Assembly (NCBI RefSeq): GCF_965363235.1
Contig: NC_134847.1
Span: forward strand, 73,476,268-73,540,267
DNA: 64,000 bases
Direction: 5' to 3'
DNA from: Mytilus galloprovincialis
Taxonomy: Eukaryota > Mollusca > Bivalvia > Mytilida > Mytilidae
Part shown: in pieces, positions 23,223-38,180 of the stretch
How the letters are laid out: each line of letters opens with the position of its first letter
How positions within the stretch are numbered: position 1 is the first letter of the stretch
Program-made: the position numbers and the translations under genes
The notes under the pieces: generated by a model
Databases searched by the model: none
Seen by the model: only the letters and a program-made list of their open reading frames with translations
Told to the model about the DNA's origin: nothing

Positions 23223-24278
23223 TTTATAGCTATTCACATTATAAGTGGCGGTTGTATCTCCAATATATTATGAATTTTAAATATTCTCTGTTTTTCCTCT
23301 ATCATAACACTTTTCCCATTGTAAAGAGGATGTATTTCCTCATTGGGTTATCCAGACTGTCACAAAACAACAATATACCCATTCTTTTTATAGGTTCTTT
23401 CATTTTTTAAATATTTAAAGTATTTCCTCTTCTTTGTTTCAATTTCAATTCTTCCCTTTCGTGCATTCGTGACTCGATTCGTAAATATGCATTACATATC
23501 AGTACTTTGTTCCTCATGTTTGATTAAACTCCTCATTACTAATCCTTATACTCAGGTTAATCCTAGTTCAACGATAATCATCGTGAATTAATGCTTGATC
23601 AGCAGTTTTAAGATACCTGCATGGCTTACCTTGATATCATGGAAATTATTAAAAATCATTGAAATTATTGCGCTGAAGTATGAAATTAATCTCTGCTTGC
23701 TTTGATGAAATAAGTTGGTAGAACTTCTTCCCAATTGATTTTCCTTTTATTTTTCTACATGTTGAATTATTTGCAGTTTCCTTATAAATAAGTGATGGTG
23801 GTATTTTAATAATACCTTATCAAGCATACGTTTAAACCCTATGGTATATATAAACGAACGCCTATAGCAGGTGTATGTTAGAAATACATACATGCACTAT
23901 AAATACAATAAAGCCTTGAAAAGACATTGTTTTATAACTTTAATATTCATAATAATAGTAACAAAAATGGTGTAAAATTATAGTTAACTTACTGAAAGTG
24001 TACTGTATTGGAATCATATTCACGTATGCCCTTATCATTTGCATATGACCTAACATTAACATATAATTTGACAAATACATTTTCAAAACAATAACAAATC
24101 CTTGGAGATCTGACGGATGACAACATCTTGGTCCCACATACTAACAATGTAACATGAAATTGCACCCTTTTGGTTCATTGCATCAAAACACCTTTAGAAA
24201 GTAGATGGCAAGATCTAATAAATGCAAATGAGGATAAAAATGAACAAAAGAGATAATTATAATTCTGAGATTGATTTC
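23223..24278. other. region downstream of the transgelin-like gene (-)
   Basis: It probably holds the 3' untranslated region of the - strand gene. I see no clear polyadenylation signal that I can defend and no other gene. Confidence 0.4.
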
Positions 24279-28357
<4,079 letters not shown>

Positions 28358-28367
28358 TTTCAGGTTT

Positions 28368-29090
28368 CTATTAAAATTAAAAATCAAAGTAAGTAACAAT
28401 TTTACACCACTGGCGATATATACCGGCGACACGAGTGATTCACAACTTCAATCAATAACAAGTCACATGATACAAGAATCTGAATTTCATTAGATAAAGT
28501 TGGAAAGGGCGTATACCTGAATACACTGTTTACTACAATTTGTACTATTAAGCCCATTGACTTACGTAATTTTGCACCCATAAATGTATTTTGTACCGCA
28601 CCATATTTGGCATTAAGGTGGATTTAAATGACACCTTTTGTTTGATAATTTTTATAATTTATAATGATCAAATCGAATACTAGTACTCTATCGTACTTGT
28701 AAATACGTCAGGAATAGTTAACATTCCTATTCTGTTATTTTAGTGAAATTATTTGTTAGAGATAACTTTACAGTATTGAATTAATTGGTTGTGGTTTTCA
28801 TTAAGTACACGAAAAATGACCGTCAGTGTTAAGGAGTGTTTACCATATGGGTGGATTCATGTAATATCTGATTTTTTTTTAATTCATCATAGATCTTCTT
28901 AGAAGTGTACATTACTATCAGTACAGCCTAGTGTTCAAGGAAAGGATAGGAAACTTCTTTATAACAATAGAACAGACAATAAATGTCCATAATACACGGA
29001 TGCCCCACTCGCACTATCATTTTCTATGTTCAATGGACCGTGAAATGTGATAAAAACTTTAATTTGGCCACAAAATTTAGAAATATCATG
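28368..29090. other. upstream of the transgelin-like gene (-)
   Basis: Probable promoter and leader region of the - strand gene. No promoter element or non-coding exon can be singled out. Confidence 0.4.
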
Positions 29091-29240
29091 TCATTGGGAA
29101 CATATGTACTAAGTTTCATGTTGATTGGACTTCAACTTCATCAAAAACTACCTTAACAAAAAACTTCAACCCACTGAAGTGGGACAGACGGACGAACGAA
29201 CGAACGAACGAACGAACGGACTCACAGACCACTGGGTACA
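29090..29240. mobile_element. dispersed-repeat end with (GAAC)n
   Basis: CTAAGTTTCATGTTGATTGG, GACTTCAACTTCATCAA and AGACGGACGAACGAACGAAC match a related copy at 49205-49475 in the same order. The GAACn tract ends the conserved part. Confidence 0.75.
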
Positions 29241-29380
29241 CCATATTGTATGCTGTCTTTTTTTTTTAAATCTGTACAACATTATTTACTTACTACGGCG
29301 TATTAGAAATTTGGTTTTGAACTAGCTTTTATTAACCACAAGAAATCCAAGAGTGGTACTTTGTGATCGGTGTCTCTCTC

Positions 29381-29442
29381 TTAGTTGTTTTGTTCTCACT
29401 ATACCGACCAGTTAGTTGTTTTGTGCTTACTATACCGACCAG
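29381..29442. repeat. 31-bp tandem duplication
   Basis: TTAGTTGTTTTGTTCTCACT plus ATACCGACCAG is repeated once immediately downstream with two mismatches, directly next to the element at 29440. Confidence 0.85.
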
Positions 29443-29578
29443 TGGCGGCAGGGAACCAGCCACCCGTTTGTGATCAAAATTTGGTTGATTATTTAGGGAA
29501 TCACTGAAGCATGACTATAGTAAGCCCGCAGTCTCAGGAAGCCAGACCCCTTGAACATTTCTGAACCACCACTGCCGA
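29440..29578. mobile_element. degraded poly-C family element
   Basis: CAGTGGCGGCAGG at the left and CCACCACTGCCGA at the right are inverted. The interior shares TTAGGGAATCACTGAAGCAT with element 2 at 27713-27877. Confidence 0.65.
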
Positions 29579-29817
29579 TTTAATGAATCCAGCCCTTTCC
29601 AAATGTCTGTAGCAGCTATCATTTTAAACCTTTCTATCCATATTCTTCAGACTTGTTTCAGCGGTTGGCGGCCAATATGTTGGTTTCTGGAATATGCAGG
29701 CTATTTTCTATATGTTTAACTTTTACAATGTCTAGTTTATAGAATGGGAAATGTGGAGGATTTAATGGATATCCCCATCACATTGTGTGTCAATACCCAG
29801 TCTGATTATCTGGTCCA

Positions 29818-31060
29818 TGTGTTGTTCGTTGTTGTATGTATTTGTATGTCGATTTTATCAGAGGAGCCGGTTGTACTGTGTTTTTCGTTGTTGTGTGTAT
29901 TTGTATGTCTATTTTATCAGAGGAGCCGGTTGTACTGTGTTGTTCGTTGTTGTATGTATTTATAAAAAAGAAGATGTGGTATGATTGCCAACGATACAAC
30001 TATCCACAAAAGATCAAAATGAAACAGACATTAACAACTATAGGTCACCGTACGGCCTTCAACAATGAGCAAAGCCCATACCGCATAGTCAGCTATAAAA
30101 GGCCCCGATAAGACAATGTAAAACAATTCAAACGAGAAAACTAACGGCCTTATTTATGTAAAAGAAATGAACGAAAAAACAAATATGTAACACATAAACA
30201 AACGACAACCACTGAATTACAGGCTCCTGACTTGGGACAGGCACATACATAAATAATGTTGCGGGGTTAAACATGTTAGCGGGATCCCAACCCTCCCCCT
30301 AACCATGGACAGTGGTATAACAGTACAACATAAGAACGTTTGTAGGTCTAATTTATCAGAGGAGCCGGTTGTACTGTGTTGTTCGTTGTTGTATGTATTT
30401 GTATGTCTATTGTATCAGAGGAGCCGGTTGTACTGTGTTGTTCGTCGTTATATGTAATTGTATGTCTATTTTATCAGAGGAGCCGGTTGTACTGTGTTGT
30501 TCGTTGTTGTGTGTATTTGTATGTCTATTGTATCAGAGGAGCCGGTTGTACTGTGTTGTTCGTTGTTGTATGTATTTGTATGTCTATTGTATCAGAGGAG
30601 CCGGTTGTACTGTGTTGTTCGTTGTTGTATGTATTTGTTTGTCTAATTTATCAGAGGAGCCGGTTGTACTGTGTTGTTCGTTGTTGTATGTATTTGTATG
30701 TCTATTGTATCAGAGGAGCCGGTTGTACTGTGTTGTTCGTTGTTATATGTATTTGTATGTCTATTGTATCAGAGGACGGCCGGTTGCACTGTGTTAAATT
30801 GTTCGTTGTTTTATGTATTTGTATGTCTATTGTATCAGAGGAGCCGGTTGTACTGTGTTGTTCGTTGTTTTATGTATTTGTATGTCTATTTTATCAGAGG
30901 ACGGCCGGTTGTACTGTGTTAAATTGTTCGTTGTTGTATGTATTTGTTTGTCTATTTTATCAGAGGAGCCGGTTGTACTGTGTTGTTCGTTGTTGTGTGT
31001 ATTTGTTTGTCTATTTTATCAGAGGAGCCGGTTGTAATGTGTTGTTCGTTGTTGTATAAT
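29818..31060. repeat. 59-bp minisatellite, interrupted by a SINE-like insertion
   Basis: The unit is ATCAGAGGAGCCGGTTGTAC then TGTGTTGTTCGTTGTTGTAT and GTATTTGTATGTCTATTTT. About 2.4 units lie at 29818-29961 and about 12 at 30339-31060. Two units (about 30770 and 30897) carry an altered form, GGACGGCCGG with an added TTAAAT. The unit has no stop in any forward frame and 59 is not a multiple of 3, so each forward frame runs through all three phases and gives long cysteine-rich open frames (up to 227 codons). These are not taken as genes. Confidence 0.95.
29962..30338 (-). mobile_element. SINE-like dispersed element inserted in the minisatellite
   Basis: Starts TATAAAAAAGAAGATGTGGT and continues through CCACAAAAGATCAAAATGAA, GGTCACCGTACGGCCTTCAA, GCCCATACCGCATAGTCAGC, CAGGCTCCTGACTTGGGACA and GGACAGTGGTATAACAGTAC. 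The same blocks occur in reverse order and strand at 33541-33970. It sits within a 59-bp unit. A target duplication is not clear (at most TTT). Strand is given relative to the copy at 33541. Confidence 0.85.
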
Positions 31061-33093
31061 ATGTATCTGTATATATGTCTATTTTAATTAAATGTGCGAT
31101 ACATCTGTATTTCATACAACAATTAGAGTATTAATTAAGGAGATGTGGTAAGATTGCAAATAATACAAGTTCAGCTAAAGTTACTTTAAGCAACTAAGGT
31201 CAGTGAACGGCCTTCGTGCAACAATGATCAAATCCCAATTTCTCGGCTGAGTGAGGATTTACACACTTGATGGTTAACATGGGACTCTAAGTCTTGTTTA
31301 AAAAAAAACTTCTTTTTAAGGTATATAACCTTAGGTATGTTAAACTCCGGTCATGAGATAATGAAGAAGGTACAGTTATCGTTACTACTGAATATAGTCT
31401 TTATCGGAGTATACAACCTAACAGGCGTCATCAGTTGGTCCTTCATCTTTACTATAGTTAGTCTTATATTCCTTCAAAGGACAACTTTGTAAACGACTAA
31501 TTTAATTTTAACAGTATATGCCAGTTGTTCAACAGCTCTTCTCATACAAAATTTAAGACGCAGCACGAGATACGAAATGAAATGATGTGTATACATATAC
31601 GAGAGAGAGACAATCTAAAATGTCCTTGAGCTAATTTGATGTTGATTGAAGATATTTGATAATCTCTATTACATTTCTTCACGGTTTTTCTAGACTCGAG
31701 CCTAAGGACTTGACATGACGTTGTATAGACGTTTGGCTGTTGTTGAAGTCTTAGTCGTCTTGTGTTTTTTTTTTTTATTTTGTAAGGGGTCTAAATGTGG
31801 CTTTTAAAAATGTTTTGCAAATTAAATGGATTGTTTTATTACCAATCATTCTTATTCAAAATGCACTGATGAGAATGAATTATCTTAACAGGTTTCGTTG
31901 TCCAATCATATCTGAAAGGAAAGAAATAGTATACCCATTGCAACATCACGTACGTGTATACATTTTATAGGAAGTATCATGTGTTGACATAGAGGACTGA
32001 TCGGGGCATTAATGTCTGTCCCTGTTACAGTATCTTTGTATACCAGACCATATCAACCACCAACTCCAGAATCCTTCGAAAAAAACTAAAGTACGAAGAC
32101 CGAATAAAACATTTTCCAGAGAGCATAGTAAAGCCACAAACTGTGGTGTTTAATCAGTTTTTCGTGCGCAGAACACCCCATATTTCCTTTGTAGACGAAA
32201 ACTAAAACACACAATAGAAAACATGCACAGTGCATCTACCAACAGGACGACCCTGAACACAAAGATGTAAACGAAAGATTGTGTATTAACCAAAAGGTTG
32301 AGGGTTTGACGCATGTTATATTATATCATGTCATTTACATGCAGATTTGCATACTGTTTATTTATATGGTGAAGAAAGGAATCTTTAAGACGGTTGTGTA
32401 ATAAATGAGTTTAATGGGTAAGATATATTTTACAGTCTCTTCTTATTCTTTATTGGATGTTGATAAGGGCAAGATCAAGAACATTTTATCAGACAAATAT
32501 ATGCGCCTTAAAATAATTAATCATATATAGCATATTGTAACTCAACACTAACATTGACCAATAATCATGAAAATGAGGTCACGAACAGTTGAATTCTGTC
32601 AACCAAATGTGCATGACCCTCTTACAATCATTATGGTTCTGAATACCAATTAATACTTAACTTCTACTTAGTAGTACATTTTGACATTACCATTTATATT
32701 TGAAACGGCGTTGAATAATGAAACCTGGAAATGAGGTCAAGGACAGTCAAATGTTTAGAATTCCGCAGCACTCGTCACAGAAAAAATATTTCGATTTACG
32801 ACATAACAAGTTTTAGTGGGTTGACAACCGTGAAGTCGAAACTTATAATGACAGTTCGCGACCGGGTGACATAGTTTTTTTGGAAAATGACGCCATCAGC
32901 GACATGTTTCCGATACCATTGACCAGAACGAAAGTCGATTATATTTCCGCTTACCGCACTCGGTTTCATATTTACTATTTTACATACTAACTGGAATCTG
33001 CTTGTATTACGCTACACTGGAACAAACCGTTGTAGTCGGACGGGAACCAGTTTACATACTGTATTTCATTTTAAAAAAATCTTGACCTGTCCA
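31061..33093. other. gene-free stretch with repeat fragments
   Basis: 31138-31240 is a degraded SINE-like fragment (GAGATGTGGTAAGATTGCAA, GTGAACGGCCTTCGTGCAAC). 32550-32780 contains two diverged 'ATGAAAATGAGGTCA' modules of the family at 47330-48780. No gene is recognised. Confidence 0.5.
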
Positions 33094-33540
33094 TAGAAAG
33101 GCTTGTATAGTCCGCGATTTTATTCTCCAGAATTGGATCTTCCAGAGGGGTGCGGACTATAGAGTACAATAAGTAAGAAATAAGAGAACAAGTTCAATTT
33201 CGCGGTGGTTTGTTTACGTTCCGCCATCTTTGTTTTTGATATTGAAGAGGGCGCTCTCTTCATTTTTCAAACGTATAATTTAAACTCATCCATATTAATA
33301 AGTTATTTCTATTCAATATGAAATTAATACTGATAAATATAAAAACTAAACCTTCCATTACAAATTTTTCGTTTCTTTTCAATGTATTGGTTGAAATAAG
33401 TTTAGTCTTAGTTGCATGATTTTTTTATTAGTTGTTAGTGGCTTTGAACTAGCTGTCAAATAACTGCGAGTACTCTCAGATCTGTTCATTGTGTGTTTTT
33501 GTGTCGGGATGTATAAGTACCAGGCCACGTCCACTTGTAT

Positions 33541-33970
33541 TTTTGTCCATCTGATGATTTAGCCTTTTTCAACTTATTTTTATAGTTCGTTCTTAAGTTG
33601 TACTGTTATACCACTGTCCCAGGTTAGGGGCAGGGTTGGGATCCCGCTAACATGTTTAATCCCGCAACATTATTTATGTATGTGCCTGTCCCAAGTCAGG
33701 AGCCTGTAATTCAGTGGTTGTCGTTTGTTTATGTGTTACACGTTTGTTTTTCGTTCATTTTTTCTACATAAATAAGGCCGTTAGGTAGTTTTCTCGTTTG
33801 AATTGTTTTACATTGTGTTATCGGGGCCTTTTTATAGCTGACTATGCGGTATGGGCTTTGCTCTTTGTTGAAGGCCGTACGGTGACCTATAGTTGTTAAT
33901 GTCTGTGTCATTTTGGTCTTTTGTGGATAGTTGTCTCATTGACAATCATACCACCTCTTCTTTTTTTATA
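33541..33970 (+). mobile_element. SINE-like dispersed element
   Basis: Reverse-complement copy of the element at 29962-30338, extended by about 50 bases at its left (GTCCATCTGATGATTTAGCC). Blocks in order: TGTTATACCACTGTCCCAGG, GGATCCCGCTAACATGTTTA, CAAGTCAGGAGCCTGTAATT, GACTATGCGGTATGGGCTTT, GAAGGCCGTACGGTGACCTA and GGATAGTTGTCTCATTGACA, then T-rich DNA. I recall it as one of the most abundant mussel repeats. The 60-codon - strand frame across it is not a gene. Confidence 0.85.
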
Positions 33971-34687
33971 TGGTATGTGCTTGATTGAAACGATACAAAC
34001 ATAGTAAAAAAGACAACCGTAAACCAGCTTAGAATTTGTAAAATACAAAACGTAATCGGTTATTGTTCATTCCGTTTTGATGTTTTATACCTACTAATAC
34101 GGTTTGTATTAGCTTAAGACCCTTCAAACATTAATGTGATAGGTATATTAAAAACTGTTTTACAAAAGGGTGGAACTGTTTTATTTTCAAAGTCGTACTA
34201 TAGTGATATCTGTCATGTATACGGATTTCGACTCTCACCTTTAAATTTCTTCTTTTACACGTGCTTTTTAAACTTCCTTTTAAACATACACAAGTGTCTA
34301 AATTGATTTTTAAATGAATTTAACTTATTTTAACAATCATGAAGCGTTCTAGAATCATTTACAAGCAGTTTCAGCTTCTGTTTGATGATGGAAAACAGGG
34401 TTTCCCAAGAAAATACCGCAAACAATCGCACAGGATTTGAAATCAAACTTTCGTGGGGAGAAGGGGGTTCGGACTATGAACCACTGCGAACTATACAAGC
34501 CTTTCTACGGTATTTATTTGTAGGAAAAAACCAGCAAGTAGTCAATGGATACTGTAGATCATTCAGGTAGTCTTGACCTATTCATTTGTACTAAAAACAA
34601 CAGCCAGTTGTCATCTTCACTTTACACACACACACATATACGAATATCAATTGTATGCTTACGAGACATGTTGCAATATTAAACTAA
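33971..34687. other. unassigned stretch left of the triplication
   Basis: Contains the right arm (34486-34507) of an inverted pair with 33094-33115, a (CA)n tract at about 34624 and a 62-codon frame (34382-34570) with no recognisable family. Confidence 0.4.
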
Positions 34688-35074
34688 TAGACCACTTTCG
34701 AGTTCATCCGTCACCGGAAAAAAACTCGTCAATTATACGCGCCTTTATGATGTCATTTACCAGATAGAGGGGGTCGCGTGTATCCCTGCACTATTTACGT
34801 TCATCAAGCGTCTTAGTGATCGTCATTGTGCTGGATAAACTAGAAATATGGATGTTCTGTAGGTTCTTAATGACAATTCCCTAATGACAGCAATGCTGAT
34901 TGTCAATTTTGAGAATTCAATTTGCCGAATAATTCGTACAATATAGACTGATTATAGTTTTCCAACCACTCGCTCAACATTGGAATGGAAGTGACGACGC
35001 CCCTAAACGCACAAATTACGTTCACTAAAACCAGAGTTTTTGACGGAAATGCATCGAACTCAAAAAGTTGTCTA
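34688..35074. mobile_element. 387-bp inverted-repeat element, second copy; contains the left triplication breakpoint
   Basis: Second member of the family at 13559-13941 (TAGACCACTTTCGAGTTC at the left tip, GTTGTCTA at the right tip). The 3504-bp unit begins at 34875, inside this element, so repeat units 2 and 3 contain only its right 200 bases. Confidence 0.85.
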
Positions 35075-35239
35075 TTACGGTATGTGAAAATCAAGACTTG
35101 CATAAAAAATATCCCAATATTAGAGACAGTGGCGTCATTTTTCCTCAGAGCTTTCAGCTCTTTGATTGTTAAATGCGAGTTAAGTACAAGGATTTTTTTT
35201 TCTGAGACCCGAAAGTGCATGTGTATAATTCTACCAAAT

Positions 35240-36610
35240 ATAATATATACGACCACAGACTTCGAACCCTGAACATTGGGGCAAGTATGGACACAAAATT
35301 CAAGCTTGATACATCTCTGAATTTGGATTGTGATTAAAAAGTTGACACAACAAAGGTTTCTGACACATTATGAACTTAAACTTAAAAACTTTGAATTTTA
35401 AATTGGACATTACCTATTATGGTCCAATATCCAAAATCAAAATACATGGTTAGATTTAGCATATCAAAGAACCCAAAGAATTCAATTTTTGTTGATATCA
35501 AACAAAGTTTAATTTTGGACCCCGATTTGGACCAACTTGAAAACTGGGCCCATAATAAAAAATCGTATTACATGTTTAGATTCAGCATATCAAAGAACCC
35601 CAAGGATTCATTTTTTGTTGAAATCAAACAAAGTTTAATTTTGGACCCTGATTTGGACCAACTTGAAAACTGGGCCGATAATAAAAAATCCAAGTACATA
35701 TTTAGATTCAGCATATCAAAGAACCCCAAGAATTCAATTTTTGTTGACATCAAACAAAGTTTAATTTTGGACCCCGATTTGGACCAACTTGAAAACTGTG
35801 CCCATAAAAAAATCTAAGTACATGTTTAGATACAGCATATCAAAGAACCCAAAGGATTCAATTTTTGTCGAAATCAAACTAAGTTTAATTTAGGACCCTT
35901 TGGACCTTAATGTAGACCAATTCGAAAACAGGACCAAAAATTAAGAATATACATACAAAGTTATATTCGGCATATCAAAGAACCCCAATTATTCAATGTT
36001 TGATGAAATCAAACAAAGTTTAATTTTGGACCCTTTTGGCCCCTTATTCCTAAACTGTTGGGACCAAAAACTCCCAAAATTAATTCCAACCTTCCTTTTA
36101 TGGTCAAAAACCTTGTGTTTAAATTTCATAGATATCTATTTACTTTTACTAAAGTTATGGTGCGAAAACCAAGAAAAATGCTTATTTGGGCCCTTTTTTG
36201 GCCCCTAATTCCTAAACTGTTGGGACCTCAACTCCCAAAATCACTCTTAACCTTCCTTTTGTGTCATATACCCTGTGTTTAAATTTCATTGATTTCTATT
36301 TACTTATATTAAAGTTATAGTGAGAAAATCAAGAAAATGCTTATTTGGGCCCTTTTTGGCCCCTAATTCCTAAACTGTTAGGACCAAAACTCCCAAAATC
36401 AATCCCAACCTTCCTTTTGTGGTCATAAACCTTGTGTGTAAATTTCATAGATTTCTATTTATTTATACTAAAGTTATAGTGTGAAAAACAAATGTCTTCG
36501 GACGACCACGACGAAGACGACGACGACGACGACGCAGACGACGACGCCAACGTGATACCAATATACGACCAAAAAATTTTCAATTTTTGCTGTCGTATAA
36601 AAATCGGACC
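35240..36610 (+). mobile_element. modular bivalve dispersed repeat (copy in unit 1)
   Basis: Begins CGACCACAGACTTCGAACCC...TTGGGGCAAGTATGGACAC. Then come five modules starting ATATCAAAGAACCC at 35461, 35587, 35713, 35837 and 35972 (spacing 126, 126, 124, 135), each with AAACAAAGTTTAATTTTGGA. Three ~160-bp modules follow, with GGCCCCTAATTCCTAAACTG (about 36038, 36200, 36359), then a (GAC)n tract at 36505-36545, and a hairpin end ATATACGAC...GTCGTATA. Copies lie 3504 and 7008 bases downstream. A diverged copy of the first 150 bases is at 47420-47580. Three 126-bp units stay open, giving a 132-codon frame at 35419-35817, probably without function. Confidence 0.8.
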
Positions 36611-37611
36611 AAAAGGGAAATTGCCAGTGTCAAAAGAGAATTTGAATTATCCTGGATTCAAATTATAAACAATCCTTATTGTCTTGTTCTTAACGAAAAA
36701 AATAATGGGTAAGAGAAATATAATTCACAACGGGCTTCTATCTATAGTGAAAGATTTGTATAAGCTCTATATTACGCCAAAGTGTTTCATGACACTTATA
36801 GTAATATGAATTGTTACTGGTCTCCTGAGGATCCAAAGAGGGTTAGTAAATTACTATAGAGGGTGAGGCCGAAGAATTATGAATTCATAATTGAATTGTT
36901 AATCTTTGTGAATTTTCGAATTTAGTGAATCCATCGATACAAAAGAGTATCAAGTTAAACGATTTCTGAACTTGAAATTAATTGACTAGAACTAGGTATG
37001 AGATTAATAAAAAATTCAAGTATCTTATACAATTATGTTTTAAATTGATACCATCTTGTTTTGATAATGTAAAACAACATGTGACAGTATTTTCGCACTC
37101 ATATACTCATAAACGTTCTACATGAAAGAGGGGCTTTAGTGTCCATAGTTGTTAGCAACCAAGTCCTGACTTAAATAATAACATTATCCAGAAACTTGTA
37201 ACGGTTAGATATCTATCACCCCCTGGGGTCAGATTGATACCGATCAAATTGATACAAATTAAGTTCAGGAGGTTCCGAAATTCTATTTCAAAGGACTAAA
37301 CTACCATCCCCTATCTGAAAGCACTTAAAATCACTCAAAAGTAATACCTTTGATTTTATTTCAAATTGCTACATACTAAGTGGTGCAAACTAGAAAAGGG
37401 TAATACTCATATCATGTTTTAATACATAAAAACAATAAAGTAATGAAAATTGTTCTTTTATTACGAATCTATTGATTATTTGTATTAGCTATCTGAAAAA
37501 ATATTACATATACTCTTTATTGTATTTGTTTAAAATGAGAAAATGACAACTCCTCTATATAATTGGCTATCACCAATGTTTCAGTCTTTTTGCGATTTTA
37601 ATTAGTTTGCT

Positions 37612-38180
37612 TTAAAGGGACATTGGCTACGAGATATGAAAAAAATAGAATACTATTTTGCTTGTTTTAATCATTCATAAAAGTGAAAAAATGAAATAAT
37701 GATTCGCTTTTAGCAGCCAATTTTGGTTCTACTTTGTAAATTGGCAAAGATACATCGCTTTTAATTTTTTTACTTGCAAATAAATAACTTCAACTTATTG
37801 AATCCGTATGCATGTAACCTTCAATTCAAACCACTAGCTAGAGACGGGTTATACATGAATTAGTCGTATTCAACCACTAAATGGAAATGAGTGACAACCT
37901 TGAAAGTTAAACAAAGGTAAACCATTTCATTCACTGAATTGATCAACATTCTTATACAGGTAAAAACGACAATTAACTTTTTTTAACCTAACATTTGAAA
38001 TCAAACAGACCTAGATAAAGCACGAGATATCTACTTATATTTATGTTTATGTTTGTCAGTATCGGGTTAGGTGACCGTCTGCAGTTTTCGGAGGTCATCT
38101 CAATAGTTAATTAGATGGCGTCTAGACAAAAATACTCTCTAAGTTCTAATGTGTATTATCAGAGACATATAAATACATTT
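37612..38180 (-). mobile_element. truncated TTAA-family element (copy in unit 1)
   Basis: TTAAAGGGACATTGGCTACG and the following ~550 bases align with the reverse complement of 52200-52750: GATTCGCTTTTAGCAGCCAA, CACTAGCTAGAGACGGGT and TTAATTAGATGGCGTCTAGA correspond to blocks there. The far end is missing or diverged. Copies lie 3504 and 7008 bases on. Confidence 0.7.

Noticed and set aside
30376..31059. 227-residue cysteine-rich protein
   Set aside because: It is the translation of a 59-bp minisatellite that is open in all forward frames; overlapping frames give the same residues in rotation.
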